In this document: positions 43,389 through 54,766 of the stretch, in pieces
How the letters are laid out: every line of letters begins with the position of its first letter
Position numbering within the stretch: position 1 is the first letter of the stretch
Assembly (NCBI GenBank): GCA_014925825.1
Contig: JACGCK010000045.1
Coordinates: 239,762 to 303,761, forward strand
Origin: Pholiota molesta
Lineage: Eukaryota; Basidiomycota; Agaricomycetes; Agaricales; Strophariaceae
Length of the DNA: 64,000 nucleotides
Direction of reading: 5' to 3'
The notes under the pieces: generated by a model
Databases searched by the model: none
Told to the model about the DNA's origin: nothing
What the model saw: only the letters and a program-made list of their open reading frames with translations
Program-made: the position numbers and the translations under genes

Positions 43389-44033
43389 TCAAACCCTCAC
43401 ACCCCATGCTAGCCGCACACCCGCAGCGACCTGCTCCGCCCACTCCGAGGTAAACTCCAAACCCACCTTCGGCACTCCCCGCGCATTCTCCAGGATACGC
43501 GCCATCGTGCGGTCGCTGATACGGTGAGACGACACACTCTGGCGTATCACGATCGCGCGAATGGGGCACGCATCATCCCGCAGATCCAGCCACACGCTCC
43601 CAGCGGAAAAGAGAAAGAGCGCGCGCACGAACACGTCCAGGACCCTCCTCCTGCTCCGCGTCGCCCGCGGAGAACCGGGCGGGCGGGGTCAGCTGGAGCC
43701 GCGCCAGCTGCCAGATCGGCACTGCGTCGCGGATGGAAGGCGGGGGGCGTGCAGGCGCGCTACCCGTTGACAAAACCTCGGAGAAGCGGTTGTCGTCGAG
43801 CGCGAGCGCCGCGTCGCGCCGAGCACCGCGTGCAGCTCGCGCAGCGCGCGGCGGTCCGCCCACGCCTGCATGCCGGGCGCGGCGCGCGAGAGGGTGCGCA
43901 CGGACGGCAGGTGCAGGTGCGTGAAGAGCACGCACGCTGAGGGGGGTCTTCCTGGTGAAGGCACGGTGGGAGATGGCATTGGTGAAGACGCGATTGCGAG
44001 GGAGATTCTAGGGATGCAGATGTCTAATATCAA
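43389..44033 (-). pseudogene. 3' fragment of an F-box gene, GC-rich
   Basis: On the minus strand, the upper part (44033-43689) resembles the family segment LFTDLHMPSLRTLSLSSPG (here LFTHLHLPSVRTLSRAAPG). The lower part (43634-43389) is the conserved tail, with WLDLRDDACPIRAIVI and an end like that of the intact paralogs. The frames differ and the LRR centre is short. No F-box is attached. It faces the F-box 5' fragment at 42745 tail to tail but is far more GC-rich, so the two are probably not halves of one gene. Confidence 0.7.
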
Positions 44034-45022
44034 GCTAATGTCCTTGATTTTGTCAGTGTGCCCGATGTGCTCATGAATGCTTGAGTTTGAATAAGTCGTT
44101 GCGTGGTCGGGGAGTGCGGTCCGGCTATCCGTACCTTATTTTCCATTTGTGACGAAGCGCCAGAGTGTTCTTGCCCTCGTCTTCCTTGAACTCTCTCTGT
44201 TAAACCGGCTGAGTTCAAGTTGTGTTCATGCTCAAGGAGTTGTGGCAGAGCTCGAGGCCGCCGCCACCAGGTCCAAACAAGGCGCGAATCATCGGCCCAA
44301 ACACCTTAACGTACGTTGCCTAAGTTCATTTCGTCCTTGTTATCATCAACGCCAGCGATGCTGCTCTCACAGCTACACGCGGGCATGCAGGCTCGACGCT
44401 GCCCTTTGCTGGGGACTCCATGGGGAATGGGTGCTTCTGCTGAAAACCACGACTACATGCATTCAAGTGTACGTATTTCCGTTTTTACCTGATGCGTCGA
44501 CTAATCGCTGACGCTCCAATTCGGTTCGCCTTCTCTTAGAACTAATCTACATTATCCTCAGACTTCAATCTTCAAGCTTCAAGCTCGACCGAAGTTACCT
44601 TTGTCGCCCCATGGCCTCTCTGGATTCTGGAGTCGACTCTGAACGGCGCCAGCTCGTTCTTCTCTCATTGACCGCCTCCTCGTACTCGCTACTCTCGGAA
44701 CACACTTCACATTCCGTTTCGTATCGCGTGTAGCGCTGGATATACTTTCAGCACGTGGCGCCACCCCGATCGACATCTTCCAAGCGCAGGCATACGCTGG
44801 GTCGTACATCAGCGGAGGGAGGAAGCATAGGAGGGCGTCTATGGGATTGTTGATTGTTGGATATTGGATGTCGCGATGGCAGACGTCGCCGTGGATCGGA
44901 ACGATAGTGCGAATATGCCGTGCGATATGGAGTATCATCGATGGAGTTCGATGGAACATGAAAAGGTCAATGTGGATCAGGATTTCAGCAAACAAGGCGC
45001 GACCGATGAGTCCTAGCACTCA
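44034..45022. other. Interval with dispersed motif only
   Basis: Contains a CGGnCCG-like motif copy at 44274-44305 (CAAACAAGGCGCGAATCAT then CGGCCCA). An open frame of 146 codons on the minus strand (45019-44579) has no recognisable domain. Confidence 0.4.
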
Positions 45023-45184
45023 GATGTGCCTCGCCAGGTCGATCAGCTCCATATACGCGTATCCGCGCCCCTTGCTCCGGGCCTCCTCTCGCGTTCTTGT
45101 CTCTGCCTGTCCCGATGATTCTGTAATGCTGCCTCCTGCAAATGCACTCTGTCTTCTCGCTGTCTTCCATACTTATGTGGCACT
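45023..45184. repeat. Degenerate repeat unit, copy 1 of 3
   Basis: Begins GATGTGCCTCGCCAGGTCG and runs through TCTCGCGTTCTTGTCTCTG to AATGCTGCC and TGTCTTC. Related to 45611-45713 and 45715-45855. Confidence 0.6.
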
Positions 45185-45610
45185 AGGTACGTGATTCGCT
45201 CCTTCTTCCCACTACGCTCCTGACATCCTGCGTAGGTACTAGGACGGCGTCTTGCTTATATAGTAATTTTGCCTAACCCCCTGGTTGTGTCGGGAGTACC
45301 CGGTGGCCGTGTGTGCCCCGTCCAAAAAACGATGCCTACCGTCCTGCCCAGTTGTTGCTGCTGATGGCGCTGCCTCAAGCACTCGCTAAACGCTCTCAGC
45401 GGCCAAACCAATCGTTCTGCTGATTAGTAGATCGCGCGTTTCTTGTCGCTCTTGTTGGCCTCTCCGGTGACGACGCCAACTTCAGGTTTGAATTCTTTCG
45501 AGGTTCTGCCTTTCAGAACCGCGAATGCCATCTACACCCTCTCTGCACTCTCCGGCCCTGCGTAAATATCCAATGAGGTGCCACCGGTGAGAGTCCGAGC
45601 ACTTGGATTA

Positions 45611-45713
45611 GATGTGCCTCGCCGGGTCGCTCAGCCTCGTATACATGTATACGCGCTGTCTTCCTCTCGCGTTTCTTGTCTCTGCCCGGTGCAATTGACT
45701 ATTCCGAGCCCTT
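45611..45713. repeat. Degenerate repeat unit, copy 2 of 3
   Basis: Begins GATGTGCCTCGCCGGGTCG and shares CTCGCGTTTCTTGTCTCTG with copy 1. Shorter, lacking the AATGCTGCC end, and directly followed by copy 3. Confidence 0.6.
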
Positions 45714-45714
45714 A

Positions 45715-45855
45715 GATGTGCCTCGCCACGTCGCTCAGCTCCGTGTACGTGTATTCGCGCTGTCGTTCTCGCGCGTTCTTGTCTGTATCTATACCGCTGG
45801 TTTTGTAATGCTGCCGCTTGCGAATGCAATTTGTCTTCCGTACCTGTGTTCCTCT
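45715..45855. repeat. Degenerate repeat unit, copy 3 of 3
   Basis: Begins GATGTGCCTCGCCACGTCG and ends with the AATGCTGCC ... TTTGTCTTCC part seen in copy 1. Function unknown. Confidence 0.6.
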
Positions 45856-47212
45856 CTGCCTCGGTGAGCTGTCTAACATTGCCCGGCGCCTCTTGTAGGG
45901 ACTTTGAGAACTTCCGAGCATGCTAATATATTCGAACATGTTTCTGACCATAATCGGCGGCTCATGATCACTAGAACCGGTATCAATAAAACGTATGGAT
46001 ATGTGGAGTGCGATTCGCGCACTTGCGCTTTGTTCTCTTTTGCCGCCACTACCCCTGTCCGAGCGCGGTCTAACCAGAAAAGTATAACATTCGAAAAGTT
46101 GAATGCCTCTTGAGTCTTCGTGTACGTGCCGTCGGAGGTCAGAAACGAGCAGCCCACGTCGCGAGAAGAGCGCTGCTGGCGCTACACTCGACCGTCGTCG
46201 GCCGCGCGAGGATAGCAGCGCCGTTTTGATGATGCACAGGCTCGTTGACGGGTGACCTCGGCCGTCTTTCTTCTCTGCGTCCGTGCCCTCGTCCTACTTT
46301 AAGGCAAATAGAAAAAGCCATGGCTCTGATCGATATCGGCAACAGGTCAATAGATGGCTGAGGTTCGCTGCCGTGTTTTCAATCAGTATTCAAGTATCTA
46401 GGAAATTACACAAAACGATTTATTATATATGCACTTCACTGTAGCATTCGACACAGCCTCACGGGCCACTAAATTAAGCTATATGCGCCAACGGGTACAT
46501 AGCCGCGGGAGCATTATTTCCCTGAGGTTCGCTCCCTGAGCATTGCCCGCGTCCGCGCGTGGACGCACACTTAACGAGGGGTCATCGATTTATTCTAGAT
46601 GGGAGACCTAAATCCTAAAATCCCATGGGCAATTGGCACCACCACCTCGAATGTCTTCGCGGAAATCGTCCTATCCTTGTGAAGGTAGAGCATGAATATA
46701 ATACGCGTCAGGATTCGGAACCACGCCTTTCTGGTTCAAGTCCAGATTTAGCTCGCTGCGCTTGAATCCGGGGGAGTTATTCCGGTATTCTTAATGCTCC
46801 TCCTTGCCTACAAAGCGCAAGCCGCTTCGGCCGCCGCATATCTTGTCAACCACTAGAAAGTACAATGGAAGCTCTAAAGATAGATAACGCTTCACGTCGT
46901 CGCGTCGCGCAACGTCCAGGACCTTGGTTGAAGAAAGAAATAACCCTCCGCATTTCCAAGTTCGCTTTGCACAACATACTTTTCTTAAGGTACTTTCGAT
47001 TATTGGGATGACCCTGCCATAATACACTGGCGTAGGGAGGAGGACTCATTCATGGCTGAGAGTGGAACAAGTGGAACAACAATCAGATTCTAAGCAATAA
47101 GCAACGCGCGTCATGGAGGAACAGGGTCGAATAGAAAATTCAACCAAATAGACGCCATACAAAGAAGCGAGGCCAAGGGAAAAAATCCGGACGAACTCCC
47201 CACACTCCCCCC
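45856..47212. other. Gene-free interval
   Basis: No recognisable gene. A tRNA-like word near 46733 was examined and rejected. Confidence 0.4.
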
Positions 47213-50200
47213 ATGCATCCCGAGAAAAGGAAACGCCCTCGCAGCCCAGCAGATGCCTCGAGGAGCCCGCGGCGGCGAAGTACCGAGCCGCACCAAAGCG
47301 CGGAAGACGACGCACGATACGGGGATGCGCAGCCGCGACCAAGTGGTTCTGCACCGCCAGAGCGACCCGCGGAGTGGCCAGCGCACGGTGGCCCTTCAAC
47401 CTCGCGTCAACACGATCACCCTCTAGCGACAGAGGACTTTGCGGAAGAAGCGTGGCCCATGGGGTCCCTGCGGACGGACCACCTGCGCGCTGCCCTCCTA
47501 CGAGATCGCGCCATGGCTTACCGCTCAACGTCGCGTCGCGAGCACCAGCGTAATCACCCTCCTGCTACAGAGGACGAAGTGGGGCCCATGACATCCCTAC
47601 AGGGGGACAACTTCCGCGCTGCAATGCAAGAGATCCAAGATCACGACCACGCCATTGCTGGCCACTCAACGTCGCATCGCGATCACCATCCTCACCCTCC
47701 TGCGACAGACGGAGAAGTCGGGCCCATGGCGCCCCCGCAGTGGCACCTCCCGCGCACTGAACATTACCCTGGCGTGCCAGGCGACGCACGATATCTGGAC
47801 GCGCAGCCGCAACCAATGCCAGAGCGATCCGCAGAGGGGCCAGCGCAAGCCACTGGTGGCCCTTCAACCTCGTGTCAACGTGATCACCCTCTAGCGACAG
47901 AGGAGTCTGAGGAGGAACGGTGGGCCATATCGTCCCTGGAGTCGCCCAACCTGCGCGCTGTCGTCCGTCAGATACAAGCCCACACCACGGCTGGCCGCTC
48001 GACCCCGCATCGCGACCGCCTGCGCGCTGCCCTCCGTGGAGTACGAGAGCGCAGCGCAACTGGCAGCTCAAAGTCGATTCGCGACCTCCGTCGTCACCAT
48101 CCTGCGACAGAGGAAGAAGCTGGGCCCATGGCGCCCCGGGCCCCGCAGAGGCACCTCCCGCGCGCGGCACATTACAGCGATGGTGAGTCGATAACACGTT
48201 TCACGAGGCACCCAGGTTCTGACTCGCTCGATAAACAGCGACCGCAGGACCAGCAACTAACAATGGTTCCACACAAGGGTGGAACCCCGTTTTTATTACA
48301 CGATCTGGGAGCGCCGTAGGCGCTGACCAGGTCACCAGCACCCATGGAAGGGTTGAGCCCTCACAGGCCTCAACACCGCCCCTGATGTAAGTTAAACGCG
48401 ATCCCACCCTTCAATGATAGTCTGATTGTTGTGCTAGGGGTTCGAGATTAGGGCTTCAGACGACCAGGACAGAGGATGGCCGACCTGAACAGGACATGGC
48501 CACTGAGCTTCATTCGGCAGGGTACGAACTTGAGCGCTATTGGACATTTCAGGATCAAGCTGATCTTTATGATAGTCGTTTGCGCACAAATGGCGGAAGG
48601 ATTTACCGCAACCTACGAAGTCGTCAGAGCCTCCGAGAGGCAAACGCCGTCCAAGCAGACTTGTAAGTCAAGTCCAATCATACCCAATCATACCTATAAA
48701 AAAGCAGCGCTGATCGTTATGTTAGTTATGGAAGCCGTGGTCATACGTACGAAGAATTGCTTGCCGGCTCGTCGCGAGCACCCGCATTGCACCCACCAGG
48801 ATATTCGTCGTCAGAGGCCTATGCTACGTCGTATTCGTCGATCGAGGACGCACTGGGGCCACGGGGCTCGTACTCCAACACCAATCCCATGGCTACGTCT
48901 ACGTCCTCGTCGGCGGCGGCGGCGGCGGCGTCGTTCTCCTCGCAGCCCACGTCAACATCGACATCGATGTTATACGCGCCAATGGACAATCCTGCAGCAA
49001 TTCAGCAGCCTAGGATGGGCGAGGGATCGACAGCGCCGATAGCGTCGAGCAGCGCGCCCCTGTCCTCCTACTCATCGGAACTGGCTGGTGATAGCCAGAT
49101 GACAATGTCTGGATTCCCAGCTAATGGATACCAGGGTGACCCACCGGAATATTTCCCTGGGACGACGTCGTCGCCGTCGCCGCCACTACCTTCAGGCGCT
49201 CCATGGGATTCTGCACCGGCAGATCATTCTGCACCCATTCAGCAGGATACAACGACTAGGATGGGTGAGGGGTCGACATGGCCGAATGCGTCGAGCAGCG
49301 CGCTTCCATCGTCGTCATCGGGACTCGCTGGTGATAGTCAGATGAGAACGTCTGGATTAGCAGCCAATGGACACCAAGAGGACCCACCAGCATATTCTCT
49401 ATGGGATTCTGCGCGGGTAGTATATTCAGCACCAGTTCAGCATGACTCCACGGTGAGGATGGGTGAGGGTCGACGTGGCCGATCGCGTCGAGCAGCATGC
49501 TTCCATCCTCGTCATCCACGGAACTGCTGGTGATAGTCAGACTTCAAGGTCTGGATTCACGGCCAGCATAAATCAGGACTATGCACCGACACATTTCCCT
49601 TCGTCGTCATCGCTGCCACCACCATCAGGGCCCCGATGGGATTTCGCGCCAACGGACGATCATGCGGCAGTTCAGCGAGCTTCAGCGTCTTGGTGGTACG
49701 AGGGGGATTCTGCTGCGGGGGATTATTCTGCAGCGAGTCAGGACGATTCGATGCATCAGATGGGCGAGAGTTCAACGAGACCGATTGCGTCAAGCGGCGC
49801 GCTTCCGCCAACGGCACTGGCTAGTAATAGCCAGACTTCAACGTCCGGATTCACGGCGAGCGTACATCAAAACTCCTTACCAGCACCGTTTCCGAGATGA
49901 CGACGACGACGACGTCGTCGCCGCCACCACCATCAGGGCCCCGATGGAATTCCGCGCCGATGGACGATCAAGCAGCAATTCAGCGGCATTCAGCGTCTTG
50001 GATGGACGAGCGTTCGATACCGCCGATTGCATCGAGGAGTACACTTCCGTCGTCGTCCCCATCGGACCTGGCTGGTAATAGCCAGATGTCAATGCCTCGA
50101 TTCGCGGCCAATGAGTATCCAACCTCCTCACCAAGGTGGCTCCCGCAGCCGTCGTCATCTTCGTTGTCGCCACCACCACCGCCAGGCGCTCCATGGGATT

Positions 50201-52092
50201 CCGCGCCGCCGCGGGGTTATTCTGCAGCGGATCAGGGGGAAACATCTTGGATGGGTGAGAATTCGACGTCGCGGAATGCGTCGAGGCGCGTATTTCCATC
50301 GTCGTCGTCGGATCTGGCTAGCGATACTCCGCGTTCAACGTCTGGGTTTACGGCCAACGGATATCAGCGTAGCTACTCACCGAGATGGTCGTCGTCTTCG
50401 TCGTTGGCGCCGCCACCACCGTCGCTCTCAAATCCCACGTCCTCGTCGTGGGGAAATGCTCTGTCGTCGACCTCGAATACCAGATTTTCGTCGTCGATCG
50501 CCTTCCCTACTACATCATCGGGAAACATTGCCTTCGCCTCGTCGTCCTCAACGGAGCCACCTAGTTATATACACAGGTCAACGTCCCGATCTACGACTGC
50601 CGCAACTTGGGGCAACTCACTGACTGAAACCGCCGGTACATCGTCGCTGCCTCCACCGTCGCCCATCCCACATTTCACAGCGCCGTCCCCATCCGGCTCC
50701 AATGATCCTTCGCCGTCGCAGTATCAGGATCCATGGACAACGATGTCGAATCACAGAGAGGATTCTGCTGCTCCGCCACGAGCGCGTAACGAGGAAGAAC
50801 GACATCTACAGACGGCACCCGCTGCCTTCACCCCGTCGTCCCCAATGGAGCCTGCTAGCTATGATCAGACGTCAACGTCGCGATCTACGACTGCCGCAAA
50901 TTGGGGCTACTCACTGACTGGAGCTTCTGGTACATCGTCGCTGCCTCCGCCGTCGCCCATCCCACATTTCACAGCGCCGTCCCCACCCGGCCCCAATGGT
51001 CCTTCGCCGTCGCAATTCCAGGATACGTGGACAACGATGACGAATCACAGAGAGGATTCTGCTGCTCCGCTACGAGTGCGTGACGAGGAAGAACGCCAGC
51101 TACAGACGGCTCAGCAACGTGATAGGGCTGATGCTGTCGACTTTCACTCACCCTCCACTTCCTCTGGCGGCGGGGCATCGCCACCTGCAACATCATCATC
51201 ACCATCGTCGTTGTCGTCCACGTCGGCGAATCACACTGAGGACCACCGTGCTCCAGACCCGCTGCCACGAGCGCGTGACGAGGAAGGACTAGATCGACAA
51301 ATGGGTCACCAACGTGATAGGGCTGATGCTGTCGACTTTGATTCACCGTCGTCGATCCCACATTTCGCAGCGCCGTCCCCATCCGGCTTCAATGGTCCAT
51401 CGCCGTCGCAATATCAGGGTACATGGACAACGATGACGAATGCCGCGCCGCCACGAGCGCGTAACGAGGATGAACAATATCTACAGACGATTCAGCACCG
51501 TGATAGGGCTGATGGTGTCGACTTTCACTCACCCACTACTTCCTCTGGCGGCGGGGCATCGCCACCTGAAACATCATCATCGTCGTCGACGTCGGCGAAT
51601 CACACGGAGGACCCCCATGCTCCAGACCCGCTGTCACGAGCGCGTAACGAGGAAGGACTAGATCGACGAACGGCTCAGCGACGTGGTAGCGCTAACATTG
51701 ATGACATTTACTTACCCTCTCCTTCCTCTAACGGGGGGACATCGCCTCCTCCAACGTCATCATCGTCCTCGTCGTCGCCATCATCATCATCCCAACATCC
51801 AGCCGTTCCCACCGGCTCGTCGTCTTCAAGTGCTCCAACGGCGATCCCAAGCGTCCTCGCAAACGTTTCCACCGACGCCTTACTGTTGTGGCTGGAGCGC
51901 AATCTCAGCTCCGCAGCCTTCCGTTGGCTGATAGATGAGCGGTTCTTGGCGGTGCACCGGGACGACCCCGCCAACATCCAGCTGCTCCGCGAGGCTGCAA
52001 GGATGCACGGTATCGCGCCGGAGGACGTCGAAGGGTTCGTGGGGAGGGCTTGCGGAGCCGCTATCGAGCTGAACGCGCTTATGGAGGAGTGA
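47213..52092 (+). CDS. Ser/Pro-rich repetitive protein with conserved C-terminal domain (frame disrupted)
   Basis: Exons 47213-48182, 48239-48386, 48438-48662 and 48726 onward join in consistent phase, and all are open. Exon 1 is charged and internally repetitive (recurring HPPATEDEVGPM- and GPSTSRQHDHPLATE-like units). Exon 3 has a less biased part (LHSAGYELERYWTFQDQADLYDS). The last exon encodes long Ser/Pro/Thr repeats with recurring words PRWNSAP, MGEGST, SSSDLAG and ARNEEGLDR. It ends in a compact segment from about 51860 (LLLWLERNLSSAAFRWLIDERF ... EDVEGFVGRACG) that is conserved in the second copy. The reading frame shifts near 49461, near 49515 and near 49890; the three shifts sum to zero, so the end returns to the starting frame. 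It is either a decaying gene or a fast-changing low-complexity gene. No known family recognised. Confidence 0.55.
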
Positions 52093-53105
52093 GTTTGTAC
52101 GAGGTGCGCGCATTGCTTTGAAGGTTCCCATTCGATCCGTCGTTGAACTTTTTTCTCCGTAGATAGGGTGTGGATTGGGTCATGGCGAGTTAGTCGGTGT
52201 GGGGCCACGGAGCAGCAGGGAATGAGTGGGAGGCTGTCGAGGAATCTCCGGAATGTAGACGACGGATGGAAATGCTATCGACGGGAGGAAGAATCAAGAT
52301 ACCCGGATGCCACGATTCTTCCGCAATTCTGTCGAAGCCCGACCGGCCCGTGAAATGATGATCAAGTCGGGGATTGGAGAAAGGAAAGGCGTTGAAGGGA
52401 GGCAGTGGTACCGATGTCCTGAAGCTTGAGAGCCTTTATGTACGCAGTTAGAGATCAAGATACACCGAGTACTTATGCATATGTTTTTCCCAGCCCGTTA
52501 TTGTTTTTGCTGATTGATGTCTATGCCATCGGCGGTAAACGGTTTATCATATGCACATGCACATGTACAGTGTTACGCATATGATATGGGAATGACGCAA
52601 GTGGAAGGATTGGCTCAGTGATGTACATAGTACTAGATATGTGGCTTGGTATAATATGAATTCCGTAGAAAATGTTCGTTTGTTATGTCTTTCGTTGGCG
52701 GAGCGGCCTCACTTTGTTTTGACAAAACTCCAAAAAACATATTCCGATGGAGGAATGGAAAGCAATCACATATCGAAGAAACACGTACAGAACGTATGTA
52801 TATTATTTTCTACCTGTCATACTAATTGGTGTACACTGCTTTGCACTTTTTCGTCCCTCCTTCGCATGCGCGTCGCCATCGAGTCAATCTCTACCTTTCG
52901 CGAATACATCCATGATCGATTTACGCTTGACCTTAGACGCCAAAGCAGGTTCAAGTACAGATAAATAATCAGTCCGAACCTCCTCTCATTATGACTGAGG
53001 AAATTACTTGCAGGTTTGAAATTTGCACGGAGAGCCTCACCCAAAATTGTTGAATTCTCCCCATAGACCTAAGCCGTTAAACCTTCAGTACATGTCTAGA
53101 TCATC
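48165..53105 (+). repeat. Left arm of a large inverted duplication
   Basis: Matches the reverse complement of 58085-64000. Homology covers the introns and exons 2 to last of the Ser/Pro-rich gene, its 3' flank, and about 600 bp beyond (52400-53105 against 58790-58085). Sequence near 48183-48480 and 64000-63700 is similar even in introns. The outer limit of the arm is unknown because the right arm reaches the window end. Confidence 0.85.
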
Positions 53106-53362
53106 CCAATCACCCCAACCACGTTCATAAAGCCACTCTTCACAACCCGCCCTCTATCCACCACGCTCTCCTCCCGCGCATCAACCTCCCCACCCCCCAG
53201 CCCGCACTCCTCATACCCCTCCGGCAGCGCCCGGAATATACCCCACGATCTTCCGCGCCTTATCCATCCCCTCCATCGCCTTCCCGAGCTTCCCGCCGAC
53301 GTCCACGTGGATGCGGTCCGAGAGCGCGTTGAGCCCCGCGCTCTCGCCGTCCATGACCTTGC
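52093..53362. other. Interval between the repetitive gene and the microexon gene
   Basis: Holds the end of the left duplication arm and a CGGnCCG-type motif copy at 52958-52988 (AATAATCAGTCCGAACCTCC). Near 53215-53360 the minus strand has a coding-like continuation of the microexon gene in another frame. No independent gene seen. Confidence 0.45.
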
Positions 53363-54751
53363 TCAGGACCTTCCCACGCCCGGGATGAAGGAGACGATCT
53401 TCGACGCGACCTTCTGCACCGTGGAGAGGATCTTGAGCCCCACTTTGGCGATTTTGGCGCCGGTGGTCTTGATCCAGGCGCCGACCTTCTGGAAGCCTGG
53501 GGTGTGGTTAGTGTGGAGGGCGGGTTGCGGGGGGTGTACCCTACGTATACGTACCTTTCTTGAGCACCTGGCCGGCTTTTTGGAAGCCTGGGATACCCGT
53601 CAGAGATTCGGCTGTTGTGGGGTGTAATCCACGTACCTTGTTTGACCTTCTGGCCGAACTTCTGAAAGCCTGTGGAGCCAATTAGGAATGCATTTTCGTG
53701 TGAGTTATCCTCGACGTACCGCTCTTGATCGCCTGGCCTGCTTTCTGGAAGCCTGTGATACGGGTCAGAGATTCTTCCAGCTGCGTGTGGGCTGTGGTTC
53801 CACGTACCGTGTTTGACTTTCTGGCCGAACTTTTGGAAGCCTATAGAAACGTTTAGAGATCCATTTCGTGGTTGGCGCTCTACGTACCGCTCTTAATCGC
53901 GTGGCCTGCTTTCTGAAAGCCTGGAATACGGTTCAGAGATTCGTCTGTGTGTGGATTATACCTCACGTACCATTTTGACTTTCTGGCCGAACTTTGGAAG
54001 CCTATAGTACCGTTTAGGACATGCATTTTCGTGGGGTTGTATCTACGTACCGCTCTTAATCGCCTGGCCTGCTTTCTGGAAACCTATGATAAGTTAAAGA
54101 GAATCGTCTGCGGTGGACTGTACTTCAACGTGCCTTGTTTAACCTTCTGAAAGCCTATATACGGTTTGAGAGATCCAGAGATTCGTCTGCGCATAGGCTG
54201 TACTTGTACGTACCTTGTTGACCTTCTGGCCGAACTTCTGAAATCCTGTAATACCGTTTGAGTGACCCTTATTCGTGTAGGCTGGACCTTACGTACCGCT
54301 CTTAATCGCCTGGCCAGCTTTCTGAAAGCCTATAACGCCGTTCAGGATTATCGGCGTGTGGGCTGGACCTCTACGTACCGCTCTTAACCTTCTGGCCGAA
54401 ACTCTGTGAAAGCCAATGAATAAGAGAACACGGGTGGATGGAGCGCGTAAGGGAACGTACCCTGAACGCGTCTCTGATCTTGGTCCAGATACTTCTGCGG
54501 TAGATAACGTCCCGCGCATCCACTCCATCCCCCACACCCGGCGCGGGCGTCAGAATCCGTTCGTCCACCACATCCGCGTGCTTGATATATAGCGAACGAC
54601 GCTTGCGGCGTAATAGTGAGGGCGTGTGCGCGGTGGGCGAGGGACGCGCGGTGCGGTGGTGCGTGGGGATGGGGATGGGCGCTGCCGCTGTGAATGCAAG
54701 GAACAAGAAGGCGAGGACGAGCCCCACGAGTCCAGCTCGGGAGTATACCAT
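53363..54751 (-). CDS. Secreted repeat protein encoded by an array of 33-nt microexons
   Basis: Thirteen exons read on the minus strand: 54751-54461, 54403-54379, 54329-54297, 54245-54214, 54154-54134, 54083-54051, 54001-53971, 53920-53888, 53840-53808, 53752-53720, 53669-53637, 53587-53555 and 53496-53363 (about 254 residues). Exon 1 holds a signal peptide (residues 1 to about 23, GLVGLVLAFLFLAFTAAA), a Pro-rich propeptide and dibasic sites RRKRR and YRR of the type cut by Kex2. From exon 3 on, seven exons are exactly 33 nt and start in the same phase, each giving 11 residues; they alternate between GFQKAGQAIKS-like and GFQKFGQKVKQ-like units. Introns of about 45-60 nt nearly all begin GTACGT. 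The last exon adds a longer amphipathic region (GLKILSTVQKVASKIVSFIP). Cationic amphipathic helices recall cecropin-type membrane-active peptides, but only in general character; the function is unknown. Confidence 0.75.
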
Positions 54752-54766
54752 GACGGGCCAGCCGTT

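Noticed and set aside
44579..45019. 146-codon minus-strand open frame
   Set aside because: No domain, no splice context, and it overlaps the degenerate repeat unit.
46676..46780. tRNA-like B-box word GGTTCAAGTCC
   Set aside because: No acceptor stem or anticodon arm could be folded around it.
48757..49533. Short Ser-rich open frame as a separate gene
   Set aside because: It is in phase with upstream exons at 48239 and 48438 and belongs to the larger repetitive gene.
53550..54410. CRISPR-like look of regular ~33-nt repeats with 45-60-nt spacers
   Set aside because: Repeats are bounded by GT/AG splice sites, alternate between two coding types and translate into a regular peptide in a eukaryotic gene.
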